A stretch of 55,591 nucleotides of DNA from Solidesulfovibrio magneticus str. Maddingley MBC34 (GTDB taxonomy: Bacteria; Desulfobacterota; Desulfovibrionia; Desulfovibrionales; Desulfovibrionaceae): positions 1 through 55,591 of the forward strand of contig ALAO01000073.1 in NCBI GenBank assembly GCA_000307955.1. Direction: 5' to 3'. Position numbers and translations under genes: made by a program. Positions 1 through 8,414 of this stretch are shown piece by piece; the stretch's first letter is position 1, and every line of letters starts with the position of its first letter. The notes under the pieces were generated by a model. The model was not told where the DNA came from, did no database searches, and saw only the letters and a program-made list of their open reading frames with translations.

Positions 1-21
1 GGGAGGGGGTTACCCCCTCCC
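1..21 (-). terminator. Hairpin at the stop codon of the amidase gene, candidate terminator
   Basis: A perfect inverted repeat has 10-nt arms at 1-10 and 12-21 (GGGAGGGGGT and its complement) around a single base. The minus-strand TAA stop codon of the amidase gene (10-12) lies in the hairpin itself. The run of U that would make it a canonical intrinsic terminator would lie outside the window, so only the stem is seen. Confidence 0.5.
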
Positions 22-1179
22 GGCCGCCGGAGGCATCTTCACTCCCCGTAGCGCCGCCAGCAGGGCGTCGGCCAAGGCCTGGGCCAGGGCCTGGCGCTTG
101 TCGGGGCTGCCCAGGGAGGCGGCGGCGTCGGCGTTGGAGAGAAAGCCGGTTTCCAGGAGAATCCCCGGCGCGTCGGCTTCTTCCAGCAACTTGAGAGGGG
201 CCGTGCCGGCTATGCGCGCCGGCAACGGCGCGGCGGCGGGAATGGCCCGCAGGAGGGAGCGGGCCAGTTCCCGACCGCGCTCGAACCGGGCCTGGCTCAC
301 GGCGTCGCCGGCAGCGGCCAGGAAAAGCCCCTCACCGCCACGGGATTTCCAAGACGCCCCTGGTCCGTAAGCGGCGTTTTCGACCCGGGCGACCAGGGCG
401 GCCAAAGCGTCGGACGGTTCGCGGCCGTAGCCGTAGGCCGCGATGCCCATGGCCGTCGGATCGCTTACCCGTGTCGCGTGGAGCGAAACGAGCAGGTCCG
501 CGCCGTAGAAACCGGCCAGCCCGGCCCTGGCCCAGCCGGGCAGGGACACGTCGGCGGTGCGGGTAAGGTGGATGACGACCTCGTCTTTGGCCGCAGCCAG
601 CGCCCGGGCCAGACGCAGGGTCAAATCCAGGGCCACGTCGGCCTCGCGCAATCCGCCGACCGCCGCCCCGGCGTCCAGGCCGCCGTGGCCGGCATCAATC
701 AGCACGCGCCACGGTCCTTGCCGGGCTGTCTTTCCGGCCCCCTTGGCCAGGGCTTCACGTTCGGCCTTGGCCTCCTGGGCCAGCCTGGAGGGCCGGGAAC
801 GGGAAGGCGACGGATCGCGCCCTGGCCCGTCCTTGGCGGCGGGCATGGGAAACTGGCTGATGGTGTCGGCCAGCAAACGCGACAGGGTGTCCTCGGGATT
901 GAGCCGCACGGCCAGGGTGAAATGGGTAAGCGCCGTCCGGGCGTCGCCCTGCTGGAAGTAAGCCCGGCCCAAAAGCGCCTGGACCCGGTCGTTGCGCGGG
1001 TCCTTGGACTCGGCTTCATGAAGCAGGACCAAGGCCTTGGCCACGTTGCCGCCGGTGAGTTCCGCCTGCCCTTCCCCGGCCAGTTCGTCAGCCGAGGCCG
1101 CGAACAGGACGGAGGGCCGAAGCATGGCCAACCCGCCGACCGCCGCCAGGAGCGAAAGCGCACGACGCCGATCCATCAT
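10..1179 (-). CDS. N-acetylmuramoyl-L-alanine amidase (Amidase_3) with N-terminal TPR-like region
   Basis: This exported enzyme should cleave the amide bond between N-acetylmuramic acid and the stem peptide of peptidoglycan in the periplasm. The N-terminus (DRRRALSLL, then a hydrophobic stretch to about residue 28) resembles a twin-arginine signal, the route known for E. coli AmiA and AmiC. Residues 30-105 look like TPR helices. The zinc amidase core begins near 158, with the DAGHGG motif (His165), a glutamate near 179, SLHAT (His234) and a late LLETGFLSN motif carrying the second catalytic glutamate. The start overlaps the miaA stop (ATGATG), and a GGAGG site sits 7 nt upstream, so the two are probably translated together. 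Confidence 0.9.
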   Translation of the reverse strand: MMDRRRALSLLAAVGGLAMLRPSVLFAASADELAGEGQAELTGGNVAKALVLLHEAESKDPRNDRVQALLGRAYFQQGDARTALTHFTLAVRLNPEDTLSRLLADTISQFPMPAAKDGPGRDPSPSRSRPSRLAQEAKAEREALAKGAGKTARQGPWRVLIDAGHGGLDAGAAVGGLREADVALDLTLRLARALAAAKDEVVIHLTRTADVSLPGWARAGLAGFYGADLLVSLHATRVSDPTAMGIAAYGYGREPSDALAALVARVENAAYGPGASWKSRGGEGLFLAAAGDAVSQARFERGRELARSLLRAIPAAAPLPARIAGTAPLKLLEEADAPGILLETGFLSNADAAASLGSPDKRQALAQALADALLAALRGVKMPPAAGRG

Positions 1180-2096
1180 GCCCCGCCCTCCAAACGCTTC
1201 CTGACCAGTTCCAGCAGCCCGGCCTCGTCACCCGGGCCAAACCAGACGATGTCCGGCTCCTTGCGAAACCAGGTTCTTTGCCGTTTGGCATAGGCGCGGG
1301 TGTTGGTCAGCCAGGCGGCCTTGGCTTGGCCCAGGCCGCAACGGCCGGAAAGGTAGGCCGCCAGCTCCGGCCCGCCGATGCCGCTTAGGCCCGGGACATC
1401 CGGCGGATAGCGGTCCAGGGCGGCGCGCACTTCCTCGACGGCGCCGCCGGCGGCCATGGCCTCGATGCGCCGGGCCAGACGAGGTCCCAGTTCCTCCAGG
1501 GGCAAGGCCAGGCCGAGGTGTATGACGTCATAGTCCGGGGCGGCGGGGTCGCCTTGGCGGTGCCAGTCGGAGAAGCTGCGGCCGGTGGCGGCCTCGACCT
1601 CCAGGGCGCGGGTGACGCGCTGGCGGTCGGCCGGGGCGATCTTGGCCGCGTAGGCGGGATCGCGCTCGGCCAGCCGGGCGTGCATGGCGGCCGGCCCCAG
1701 CCGATCCCAGTCGGCGGCGACGACGGCGCGCACTTCGGACGGCACGGGGGGGATAGGGGCCAGCCCGCCGAGGATGGCCCGGAAATACAGGCCGGTGCCG
1801 CCGACAAAAAGCGGCAGCCGGCCGCGCTCGGCGATGGACGCGGCGCAGGCCCTGGCCCGCACGGCGAAATCGCCGGCCGCCACGGGCTGGTCAAGCGGCG
1901 TGTCGCCGTAAAGGTGATGCGGACAGGCGGCGCGCTCCTCGTCGCTTGGCTGAGCGGTCAGCACCGGCAGCCCCTCGTAGACCTGGCGCGAATCCACGTT
2001 GATGACCTCGCCGCCAAAAGTCCGGGCCAGGGCAATGGCTGCGGCGGTCTTGCCCGTGCCCGTGGCCCCGGCCAGACAGACAACCCGGGTCTTCAC
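1176..2096 (-). CDS. miaA: tRNA dimethylallyltransferase MiaA
   Basis: Transfers a dimethylallyl group to N6 of A37 in tRNAs reading codons that start with U, the first step towards ms2i6A. The P-loop GATGTGKT lies at residues 10-17 and the conserved DSRQVY motif near 36-41; FVGGTGLY and the tRNA-binding C-terminal region (KRQRTWFR) are also present. The open frame runs further upstream inside coaD, but the family length (about 300 residues) and homology begin at the GTG at 2096, three bases after the coaD stop; a GTG at 2102 is an alternative. That gives 306 residues. It is tightly linked to coaD upstream and to the amidase downstream. Confidence 0.93.
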   Translation of the reverse strand: MKTRVVCLAGATGTGKTAAAIALARTFGGEVINVDSRQVYEGLPVLTAQPSDEERAACPHHLYGDTPLDQPVAAGDFAVRARACAASIAERGRLPLFVGGTGLYFRAILGGLAPIPPVPSEVRAVVAADWDRLGPAAMHARLAERDPAYAAKIAPADRQRVTRALEVEAATGRSFSDWHRQGDPAAPDYDVIHLGLALPLEELGPRLARRIEAMAAGGAVEEVRAALDRYPPDVPGLSGIGGPELAAYLSGRCGLGQAKAAWLTNTRAYAKRQRTWFRKEPDIVWFGPGDEAGLLELVRKRLEGGA

Positions 2097-2098
2097 CC

Positions 2099-2617
2099 TC
2101 ACGCGCCCTCCCCGCCCCCGTTTGCCGGGCCGAAGCGTTCGAGCATCCGCTCGCGCACGTGCTCGGGCACCATGCCCCGGATGTCGCCGCCGTGCTTGGC
2201 CACTTCCTTGACGATGGTGGAGCTGATGTAGAGCCATTTGTAGTCGGTCATGATGAAGACCGTCTCGATGGTGCGGTCGAGCTTGCGATTCATGAGCGCC
2301 ATCTGGAACTCGAACTCGAAATCGGACACCGCCCGCATACCGCGCAGGATGACGTTGGCTTCCCGCGCCTTGACGTAGTTGACGAGCAGGCCCTTGAAGC
2401 CTTCCACCAGCACCCGGCGGTCGTTGGCAAAGACCTGCTCGGCGATGGCAATCCGTTCGTCCAGGGTGAAAAGCGGCGTCTTGTGGGAGTCGCCGGCCAC
2501 GGCCACGATGACCGTGCCGAAGATCATGGCCGCCCGGCGCACCAGGGAGACGTGGCCGTTGGTCAGGGGATCGAAGGTTCCGGGGTAGACGACGATGCAG
2601 GATTTTTGGGAGTCCAT
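2099..2617 (-). CDS. coaD: Pantetheine-phosphate adenylyltransferase CoaD
   Basis: Catalyses the penultimate step of coenzyme A synthesis, adenylating 4'-phosphopantetheine with ATP to give dephospho-CoA in the cytosol. The nucleotidyltransferase signature PGTFDPLTNGH is at residues 12-22 and the second signature ISSTIVKE near 130. At 172 residues it is of normal family length. A GAGGA site precedes the ATG. The start lies inside the end of the rsmD frame, an overlap of 55 nt, so ribosomes finishing rsmD pass over the coaD initiation region. The rsmD-coaD pair is common in bacteria. Confidence 0.95.
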   Translation of the reverse strand: MDSQKSCIVVYPGTFDPLTNGHVSLVRRAAMIFGTVIVAVAGDSHKTPLFTLDERIAIAEQVFANDRRVLVEGFKGLLVNYVKAREANVILRGMRAVSDFEFEFQMALMNRKLDRTIETVFIMTDYKWLYISSTIVKEVAKHGGDIRGMVPEHVRERMLERFGPANGGGEGA

Positions 2618-3165
2618 AGGATGATCCTCGTTTGTCCGTAGGTCCGGTCGGTCAGGCAGTCGAAAACGGGCGGCACGGCGGCCTCGGGCAGGTCGAGGCC
2701 GGCCTCGATCTCGGCCACGACGACGCCGTCCGGGGCGATGAGTTCCAGGGCGGCGATTTTGGCCAGGGTCGGCGGCAGCAGATCCTGGCCGTAGGGCGGG
2801 TCGATGGCGATGAGATCGAAGTAGCCGCCGGACAGCCGGCCAAGGGCCTTGACCACGTCGGCCTCGACGACCTGGGCCACGTCCGGTCCCAGGCCCAGGC
2901 CACGCAGGTTGTCCCGCAGCACCTTGGCCACGGCCGGGCTGCGTTCGATGAAAATGGCCTTGCCCGCGCCGCGCGACAGAGCTTCGATGCCCACGCTCCC
3001 GGCTCCGGCGTAGCAGTCAAGCACCCTCGCTCCGTGAAAGAGCGCGCCCCGGGCCGCAAGCATGGAAAAAAGCGCTTCCCGCACCCGCCCCGTGGCCGGC
3101 CGCAACCCCGGAGAGTCGATGACCTTGATGACCCGGCCGCCCAGGCGGCCGCCGATAATGCGCAT
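2563..3165 (-). CDS. rsmD: 16S rRNA (guanine966-N2)-methyltransferase RsmD
   Basis: SAM-dependent methyltransferase expected to methylate G966 of 16S rRNA during 30S assembly. The SAM-binding glycine-rich loop (DCYAGAGSVGIEAL) spans about residues 50-63 and the amino-methyltransferase signature IDPPYG lies at 121-126. The N-terminal MRIIGGRLGGR is typical of the family. AAGGA precedes the start. The C-terminus extends about 18 residues (a Pro/Ser-rich tail) into the start of coaD, giving a 55-nt overlap. The tail looks unstructured and may not matter for activity. Confidence 0.94.
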   Translation of the reverse strand: MRIIGGRLGGRVIKVIDSPGLRPATGRVREALFSMLAARGALFHGARVLDCYAGAGSVGIEALSRGAGKAIFIERSPAVAKVLRDNLRGLGLGPDVAQVVEADVVKALGRLSGGYFDLIAIDPPYGQDLLPPTLAKIAALELIAPDGVVVAEIEAGLDLPEAAVPPVFDCLTDRTYGQTRIILWTPKNPASSSTPEPSIP

Positions 3166-3381
3166 GGCGCTTCCTTATCGTCGCCTCGTGTCGCGCCCGA
3201 ATAAGCAGGATGCTTTTCGGAGCGCCGTCAGGCTTCACGCAGCATGGTTATTCGAAAAAAAGACGCGATCCCGTCAAACGCTTCACGAACCGAAACCGGC
3301 TCGAAGGCCTCTCGCCCGCGATCACGTCACCCCTCCAAAGGTTCTCACGCACTCGGGCCGCGCGGGAGCCGGCAAGGCCCG

Positions 3382-4434
3382 CTACCGAGACCCCGTGGCC
3401 ACGGCATAGGCCCGGGGGGCAAAGCGTTCGAGAAGCCGGGCCAGGCCATGACAGAGGGCGTAGGTCAGGGCGGTGAGCAGAAGCATGTAGGCGATGCCCG
3501 CCGCCGTGCCCGAGGGTTTGAAGACAAACCGTGTGCCGTAGATGAGATACGACAGCATGGGTTCATGGATCAGGTACACGAAAAAGGAGGTCGCGGCCAG
3601 CCGGCGCAGCGGCACGGCGTCCCGAAGGGGCGGCCAGGCCGAAACGAGCCAGACGGTCAGCACGCCGAGGATCATGCTGTTGCGGTAGAGGATATGGTAA
3701 TAGGACTGGCAGCCGTAGAGGCACTCATAGGTCGCCGTCACGGCCATAAGGGCCAGATAGCCAAGACCGACCGGCCAGGCGAAACGGGCCAGGCCGTCAA
3801 GATCGGCCCGGGTCCGGGCCAGGACGCAGCCGCCGTAGAAAAAGACCAGTCCGCTCAGTTCAATGGGAATGCGGCCCTGGGGCAGGAACATCCAGGCCGC
3901 CCAGCAGGCGACAAGGCCGGTCAGGGGCATTTCCTTGGAAAAGACGTAAAATACCGGGGCCAGCAGGAAATAGACGTAGAGGTCGCGCAGAAACCACAGC
4001 GTGTAGACCACGGGATAGCGGTAGATGCCGATAAGGAGCTTGATGTAGCCGTCGGCGTCTATGGCATGGAAGTCGCCGATGTAGGGCACCTTGTTGAAGA
4101 CCTTGATGAGGATCAGGGTGATGGCGTTAAAAATGAGAAACGGTACAAGGATGCTCTTGGTCTTCTTGACGATCATGCGGCCGTAGGAGGCGGCGTCAGG
4201 CTTGTAGGTCAAAAAGAAGAGGTAGCCGGAGACGGCGAAAAAGAGCGGTACAGCCAGACGAAAGACGTTGTGGGGAAAAACGGCCAAATACACGTTCAGC
4301 GCTTCCGGCATGGCGCTGTAGTAGGCCTGCAAACCCTTTTCGGCGTGGATGCCGATGACGAAGACGACAAGGAGCGTGCGCAAGACGTCGAAACGCTTGG
4401 ACGCCTCCGGCGAAACCAGGCTGCGCGTGGACAT
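3382..4434 (-). CDS. Acyltransferase 3 family integral membrane protein
   Basis: A polytopic inner-membrane protein of the acyltransferase-3 superfamily, which moves acetyl, succinyl or other acyl groups to envelope glycans, peptidoglycan or secreted glycans. The N-terminal helix with the conserved arginine and histidine (SKRFDVLRTLLVVFVIGIH) and about ten hydrophobic segments are visible in 350 residues. AGGA lies just upstream of the ATG, and the start is 14 nt after the EF-G-type gene, so it is probably cotranscribed. The substrate cannot be told from sequence. The 216 bp between this gene's end and rsmD show no feature I can support. Confidence 0.82.
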   Translation of the reverse strand: MSTRSLVSPEASKRFDVLRTLLVVFVIGIHAEKGLQAYYSAMPEALNVYLAVFPHNVFRLAVPLFFAVSGYLFFLTYKPDAASYGRMIVKKTKSILVPFLIFNAITLILIKVFNKVPYIGDFHAIDADGYIKLLIGIYRYPVVYTLWFLRDLYVYFLLAPVFYVFSKEMPLTGLVACWAAWMFLPQGRIPIELSGLVFFYGGCVLARTRADLDGLARFAWPVGLGYLALMAVTATYECLYGCQSYYHILYRNSMILGVLTVWLVSAWPPLRDAVPLRRLAATSFFVYLIHEPMLSYLIYGTRFVFKPSGTAAGIAYMLLLTALTYALCHGLARLLERFAPRAYAVATGSR

Positions 4435-4448
4435 GGGTTCCTGTACGA

Positions 4449-6494
4449 CTACCCGAGCAGGTCGAATTTAAGAAAACGCATGGACATGCCGGCCCGGCCC
4501 TGGGTGGCCGAGCGCAGGTCGGTGGAGAAGCCGAACATCCGGCGAAGCGGGGCCAAGGCCGTGACCGTCTTGTGGCCGCCCCGGTCGGCCATGTTCTCGA
4601 TCTTGGCGCCCTTGGAGCCCAGCAAACCGGCCACATCGCCGATAAAGGCGTCGGGCACGCCGATCTCCAGTTCCATGAGGGGTTCCAGCAGGGCCGGCCT
4701 GGCGGCGGCCAGGGCGTTTTTGAGTGCCTGGGCGGCGGCCATGCGGCAACCGACGTCCGTGGTCTTGCCCTCGACCGGGAAGATGCCCGTCACCCGCACC
4801 CGCACGTCCTGGACCGGATGGCCGCCCAAAGGACCGCTTTGCAGGCCGTCTTCGAGGCCTTCGGCCATGGCCGCGCTCCAGGCCGGCGGATAGGCCAGGC
4901 GGTCGATCTCGAAGGAAATTTCCCGGCCGGCTCCCCGGGGCAGCGGCGATACGGCCACCGTCACCCGGCCATGATGGACGCGGTCGCCGAGTTCGCGGTC
5001 GAACACGCCCTCCCCGGCCGCCTCGGCCACGACGGTCTCCTGATAGACTACCTGCGGCTTGCCGGCGCGTGGCGAAACGCCGTATTCGCGCCTGGCCCGC
5101 TCCAGCACCACGTCGAGGTGGAGCTCGCCCATGCCCGAAAGGATCATCTGGCCGGTGTCGGGATCGTGGGCCACGGTCAAGGTCGGGTCTTCCTCGGCCA
5201 GCTTGTCCAGGACTTCCTTGAGCTTGTCGGTCTCCTCGGCGTTTTTGGGCTCCAGAGCCAGGCTGATGACCGGCTTGTAGCCGCCGATGGCCTCCAAAAG
5301 GATGGGGCTGGCCTTGTCGCACAAGGTGTCGCCCGTGGCCGCCCGGCGCAGGCCGGCGATGGCCACGATCTCGCCGGGGCCGGCCGTCTCGGCCTTTTCG
5401 CGGTGGCCGGCGTGGAGATGAAAAAGCCTCGCCGGACGTTCGATCTCGCCGCGCGTGGCGTTCCAGACGTCCTTGCCGGCTTCCAGGCGGCCGGAATAGA
5501 CGCGCACGAACACCTGCCGCCGGCCGGTCTCCATGCTGACCTTGAAGGCCAGGGCGGCCAGGGGGGCGTCGGCCTCGGGCGGATAAACAATCTCGGTTTT
5601 GGTGGCGGGATCGACGCCGCGCGCCCCGCCCCGGTCGAGGGGACTGGGCAGATAGGCCAGAATGCCGTCGAGGACCGGCTGGACGCCGATGTTTTTGAGC
5701 GCCGAAGCGGCAAAAACCGGCGTGACCTTGTGCTCCAGGGTTCCCAGGCGCAGGGCGGCCTCGACAGCGGCGGCAGCCACGGCCTCGCCGCCGAGATAGG
5801 CATCCATGAGCGCCTCGTCGTATTCGCAGGCCGCTTCCACCAGCCGCTCACGCCAGGGCGCGGCATAGGCGGCTTCGTCGTCGGTCAGCGGCCGGCGTGA
5901 CATCTCCTCGCCTTCGCCCGAAAAACTGATGTGCTCCATAGCGGCCAGATCGATGATGGCCGAAAGCTCCGGCCCCTGGCCCAGGGGAATGGTCACGGCC
6001 ACGGGATTGGCGTGGAGTTTTTCGCGCATTGCGGCCAGGGCGGCTTCGAAATCGGCCCCGGGCCGGTCGAGCTTGTTGATTACGGCGATCTTGGGCACGC
6101 CATAAACCACGGACTGCCGCCAGACCGTTTCGGACTGGGGCTCCACCCCGGAAACGGCGCAAAAGACGCCCACCGCGCCGTCGAGCACCCGAAGCGAGCG
6201 CTCCACCTCGATGGTGAAGTCGACATGGCCCGGGGTGTCGATGATGTTGATCTGATGGTCTTTCCAGGCGCAGGTGGTGCAGGCCGAGGTGATGGTGATG
6301 CCGCGTTCCTGTTCCTCGGGCATGAAATCCATGGTGGCCGTGCCGTCGTGAACCTCGCCCATGCGATGGATGCGGCCGGAAAAATAGAGGATGCGCTCGG
6401 TGAGCGTGGTCTTGCCGGCGTCGATGTGGGCGATGATGCCGATGTTGCGCAGGCTGGCCAAGCGGTTTTTCTTGGCCCCTTTCTTCGAGCTCAT
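4449..6494 (-). CDS. fusA: Elongation factor G family GTPase, probable EF-G2-type paralogue
   Basis: A translational GTPase of the EF-G family, 681 residues. G1 (AHIDAGKT) is at 22-29, the switch II DTPGH at 86-90 and the G4 element NKLD at 140-143, followed by domains II to V to the end. Deviations from housekeeping EF-G (NKLDRPGADF rather than NKMDRxGADF, SACTTCAW), and its position away from any rpsL-rpsG genes, suggest a paralogue that may act in translocation, ribosome recycling or a stress role rather than the str-operon enzyme. Its ATG overlaps the upstream stop by 4 nt, with GGAGG 4 nt ahead, so it is coupled to the unknown gene before it. Confidence 0.85.
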   Translation of the reverse strand: MSSKKGAKKNRLASLRNIGIIAHIDAGKTTLTERILYFSGRIHRMGEVHDGTATMDFMPEEQERGITITSACTTCAWKDHQINIIDTPGHVDFTIEVERSLRVLDGAVGVFCAVSGVEPQSETVWRQSVVYGVPKIAVINKLDRPGADFEAALAAMREKLHANPVAVTIPLGQGPELSAIIDLAAMEHISFSGEGEEMSRRPLTDDEAAYAAPWRERLVEAACEYDEALMDAYLGGEAVAAAAVEAALRLGTLEHKVTPVFAASALKNIGVQPVLDGILAYLPSPLDRGGARGVDPATKTEIVYPPEADAPLAALAFKVSMETGRRQVFVRVYSGRLEAGKDVWNATRGEIERPARLFHLHAGHREKAETAGPGEIVAIAGLRRAATGDTLCDKASPILLEAIGGYKPVISLALEPKNAEETDKLKEVLDKLAEEDPTLTVAHDPDTGQMILSGMGELHLDVVLERARREYGVSPRAGKPQVVYQETVVAEAAGEGVFDRELGDRVHHGRVTVAVSPLPRGAGREISFEIDRLAYPPAWSAAMAEGLEDGLQSGPLGGHPVQDVRVRVTGIFPVEGKTTDVGCRMAAAQALKNALAAARPALLEPLMELEIGVPDAFIGDVAGLLGSKGAKIENMADRGGHKTVTALAPLRRMFGFSTDLRSATQGRAGMSMRFLKFDLLG

Positions 6495-7390
6495 GCGTCC
6501 TCCGGGCTGGGCGTCGGATCACCGGCCGCGCGGTGGGGATCGACGCCGGCGGCGAAGCGTCGCCGGCGAAAGGCCTCGGGCGGCAAGTGCGGCCACAGCC
6601 AGAACCCCTCCCGGCCCGGCCCCAGGCACAGCGGCGCGTCGGCAGCCAGGGCCAGGGCGTCGCTTGTCGCCACGTAGACGGCGTCGTAGCCGGCTTGGCC
6701 GGCTACGGAAAGGCTCCCCTGCCCCGGCAGCCAGCCGGGCAGCTCGGGACAAAAGCCTTCATGGCTATGAAATGTGCAATCCGGATGGGCAAAGGCCAGG
6801 GCTTCGGCGTCGAAGCCGGGGCCGAACACGCCGGATTTGCCGGCCACGGCGGCCCGGCGGACGTCGAGGCTGGGCGGCATTCCGGCCGGCAGGGCCAGAT
6901 CGCCCAGGATGACCACGACGCCCCGGCCCTTGGCCGGCAGCTCGGCCAGGAGGCCGGCCAAGTCGCGGCGGGAAATCCGGGCGGCCGTTTCCACACCGCA
7001 CAGCTCCAGGGTGGTGAGCAACGGTTTTGGCCAGGCCGCGCCCACGCGCACGGCGGCCACGTCGGGCACGCGGGCGCACAGGGCGGCCGTGACCACGGCG
7101 GACAAGCGGGCCGGGGACAGGAAATCCCGGTCGCAGGCCACGAGCACGTAATCCAGGGGGACGTCGAGAGCGGCCACGAGCAGGTCATGGCCCAGGGCGT
7201 TGCTACGCTGCCGGGAGGTCGGCAGGGGGCCGCCCATGGCCGCGTACATGGCGGCCAGGCCGGTCTTGATCCAGGCGCGCTCCCGGTCGGGCGTGCGGGC
7301 GTAGGCGGCGGCAAAGGCCGCGTCGGCAAGGCGGCCGCGTTCCAGGGCTTCGGGCCAGCGGCCCACGGGCAAGGACGTCAACGCGTTCAT
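6491..7390 (-). CDS. Protein of unknown function, coupled to the EF-G paralogue
   Basis: I do not recognise this 299-residue protein. It looks like a soluble alpha/beta protein: no signal peptide and no membrane segment, with hydrophobic beta-like stretches (LDYVLVACD, GVVVILGDLALP, YDAVYVATSDALALAAD) alternating with helices. The first part contains LGHDLLVAALDVPLDY; the end is proline- and arginine-rich. The ATG chosen has GGGGA 4 nt upstream; an in-frame start 24 nt earlier is possible. Its stop overlaps the EF-G start (ATGA), so the two products are probably made in fixed ratio. A weak impression of histidinol-dehydrogenase-like folding could not be supported by any motif. Confidence 0.75.
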   Translation of the reverse strand: MNALTSLPVGRWPEALERGRLADAAFAAAYARTPDRERAWIKTGLAAMYAAMGGPLPTSRQRSNALGHDLLVAALDVPLDYVLVACDRDFLSPARLSAVVTAALCARVPDVAAVRVGAAWPKPLLTTLELCGVETAARISRRDLAGLLAELPAKGRGVVVILGDLALPAGMPPSLDVRRAAVAGKSGVFGPGFDAEALAFAHPDCTFHSHEGFCPELPGWLPGQGSLSVAGQAGYDAVYVATSDALALAADAPLCLGPGREGFWLWPHLPPEAFRRRRFAAGVDPHRAAGDPTPSPEDA

Positions 7391-7412
7391 GGAGTCCCCG
7401 CGCGGCAAACGC

Positions 7413-7438
7413 AAACGGGGCGGCCAGCCGCCCCGTTT
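7413..7438 (-). terminator. Intrinsic terminator after bamD
   Basis: A 12-nt perfect inverted repeat (7413-7424 and 7427-7438) with a two-base loop reads on the minus strand as a GC-rich stem followed by TTTGCGTTTGCC. It lies between the bamD stop and the next gene. The U-rich part is short, so read-through into the downstream unknown gene is possible. The plus strand also has a TTTT after the stem. Confidence 0.6.
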
Positions 7439-7484
7439 TGCCGCCGTATGGCCCCGGAAGCGGCAAGCTTCCAGAGATCGATGG

Positions 7485-8222
7485 TTACAACCAGCGTTTG
7501 GCCCAATGCCGCCAGCTGCCTTCGATGGCCTGGCGCTCGTTTTCGGTCAGGGTCTTTTGGTATTCAAGGTAGGACAGCTCGGCCCGCAGCTTGGAGTACT
7601 CGAGCACTTCCTCAAGATCCTTGTAATTCTCTACCGTGTACATGTAGCGCTTCCAGGCCGCGCCGTACTGGCTGGTGCGCCAGTAGAAGTCGGCCACGAA
7701 GAGTTCATGCTCGGCCATGCGCTTCTTGCAGCGGCGGATATAGTCGGCCGCTTCCTTGCCGTACTCGGTGTCCGGGAAGGTCTGTTCCAGCAGATAGAAA
7801 TACTGGATGGCCTCCTGGAGGTTGTTTTGCGGCATGTCGATGGATTCGGAGCGCTTGAAGTTGGAGACGCCGACTTGGTAGAGCACGTACGGAATCTCTT
7901 CGCTTCGCGGATGGACCGACTCGAATTCCTTATAGGTTTCAGCGGCCATGCCGTAATCTTCGGTGAGGAAGTAGGCGTCGCCCAGGGCAACCGTGCCCAT
8001 GGGCGTGTACGGGCTGAACGGATAGCGGTCCTTCAATTTCATGAAGTAATTGATGGCCCCATAGTAATCCTTGTCAGCCATGGACTGCCGTCCGGCCTCG
8101 TAGAGTTCCTGGGCGGTGTCCTCGGGAGGCGGCAAAAAATAGTAGTCGATCATGCCGGCGCAGCCGCCAAGAAACAGCAGCAAAAAGCTCAGAGGCAGTA
8201 AACGGCGCAACATCACATTCAT
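7485..8222 (-). CDS. bamD: Outer membrane assembly lipoprotein BamD
   Basis: Lipoprotein component of the beta-barrel assembly machine on the periplasmic face of the outer membrane. A signal peptide (LLPLSFLLLFLGGC) ends at a lipobox cysteine near residue 20. TPR motifs follow (AQELYEAGRQSMADKDY, AINYFMKLKDRYPFSPYT, YLLEQTFPDTEYGKEA), which is the BamD/YfiO pattern. The frame is open further upstream, but the lipoprotein signal fixes the start at 8222 (a second ATG is at 8213), giving 245 residues. The gene stands alone between terminators, after the trxA-trxB unit. Confidence 0.92.
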   Translation of the reverse strand: MNVMLRRLLPLSFLLLFLGGCAGMIDYYFLPPPEDTAQELYEAGRQSMADKDYYGAINYFMKLKDRYPFSPYTPMGTVALGDAYFLTEDYGMAAETYKEFESVHPRSEEIPYVLYQVGVSNFKRSESIDMPQNNLQEAIQYFYLLEQTFPDTEYGKEAADYIRRCKKRMAEHELFVADFYWRTSQYGAAWKRYMYTVENYKDLEEVLEYSKLRAELSYLEYQKTLTENERQAIEGSWRHWAKRWL

Positions 8223-8351
8223 GGTATATTCCCGGTATGGCCCGGTCCTGGCCGGGCGCCATGCGGCGGTCGGGTTCCTTTGGCAGGCGTCAGCGGAACC
8301 CGGCGTCTCGATGCGCGTCCTCTTACCAAATGGCCCCAAGGGGCACAACGC

Positions 8352-8407
8352 AAAAAATGCCGGACCCGTCGGCCGTCCGCCCAGGGCGGAGTGGTCCCAC
8401 GGGTCCG
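8352..8407 (-). terminator. Intrinsic terminator of the trxA-trxB unit
   Basis: Directly after the trxB stop, 9-nt arms at 8361-8369 and 8399-8407 (CGGACCCGT and its complement) enclose a smaller inner hairpin (TCCGCC/GGCGGA). On the minus strand the outer stem is followed by GCATTTTTTGCG, a clear U-tract at 8357-8352. This separates trxB from bamD. A second short hairpin (GCCCC-AA-GGGGC) lies at about 8332-8343. Confidence 0.8.
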
Positions 8408-8414
8408 GAGAAGA

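Noticed and set aside
6491-7390. Possible histidinol-dehydrogenase-like fold for the unknown gene
   Set aside because: Only a vague similarity in hydrophobic pattern; none of the HisD zinc or NAD motifs is present.
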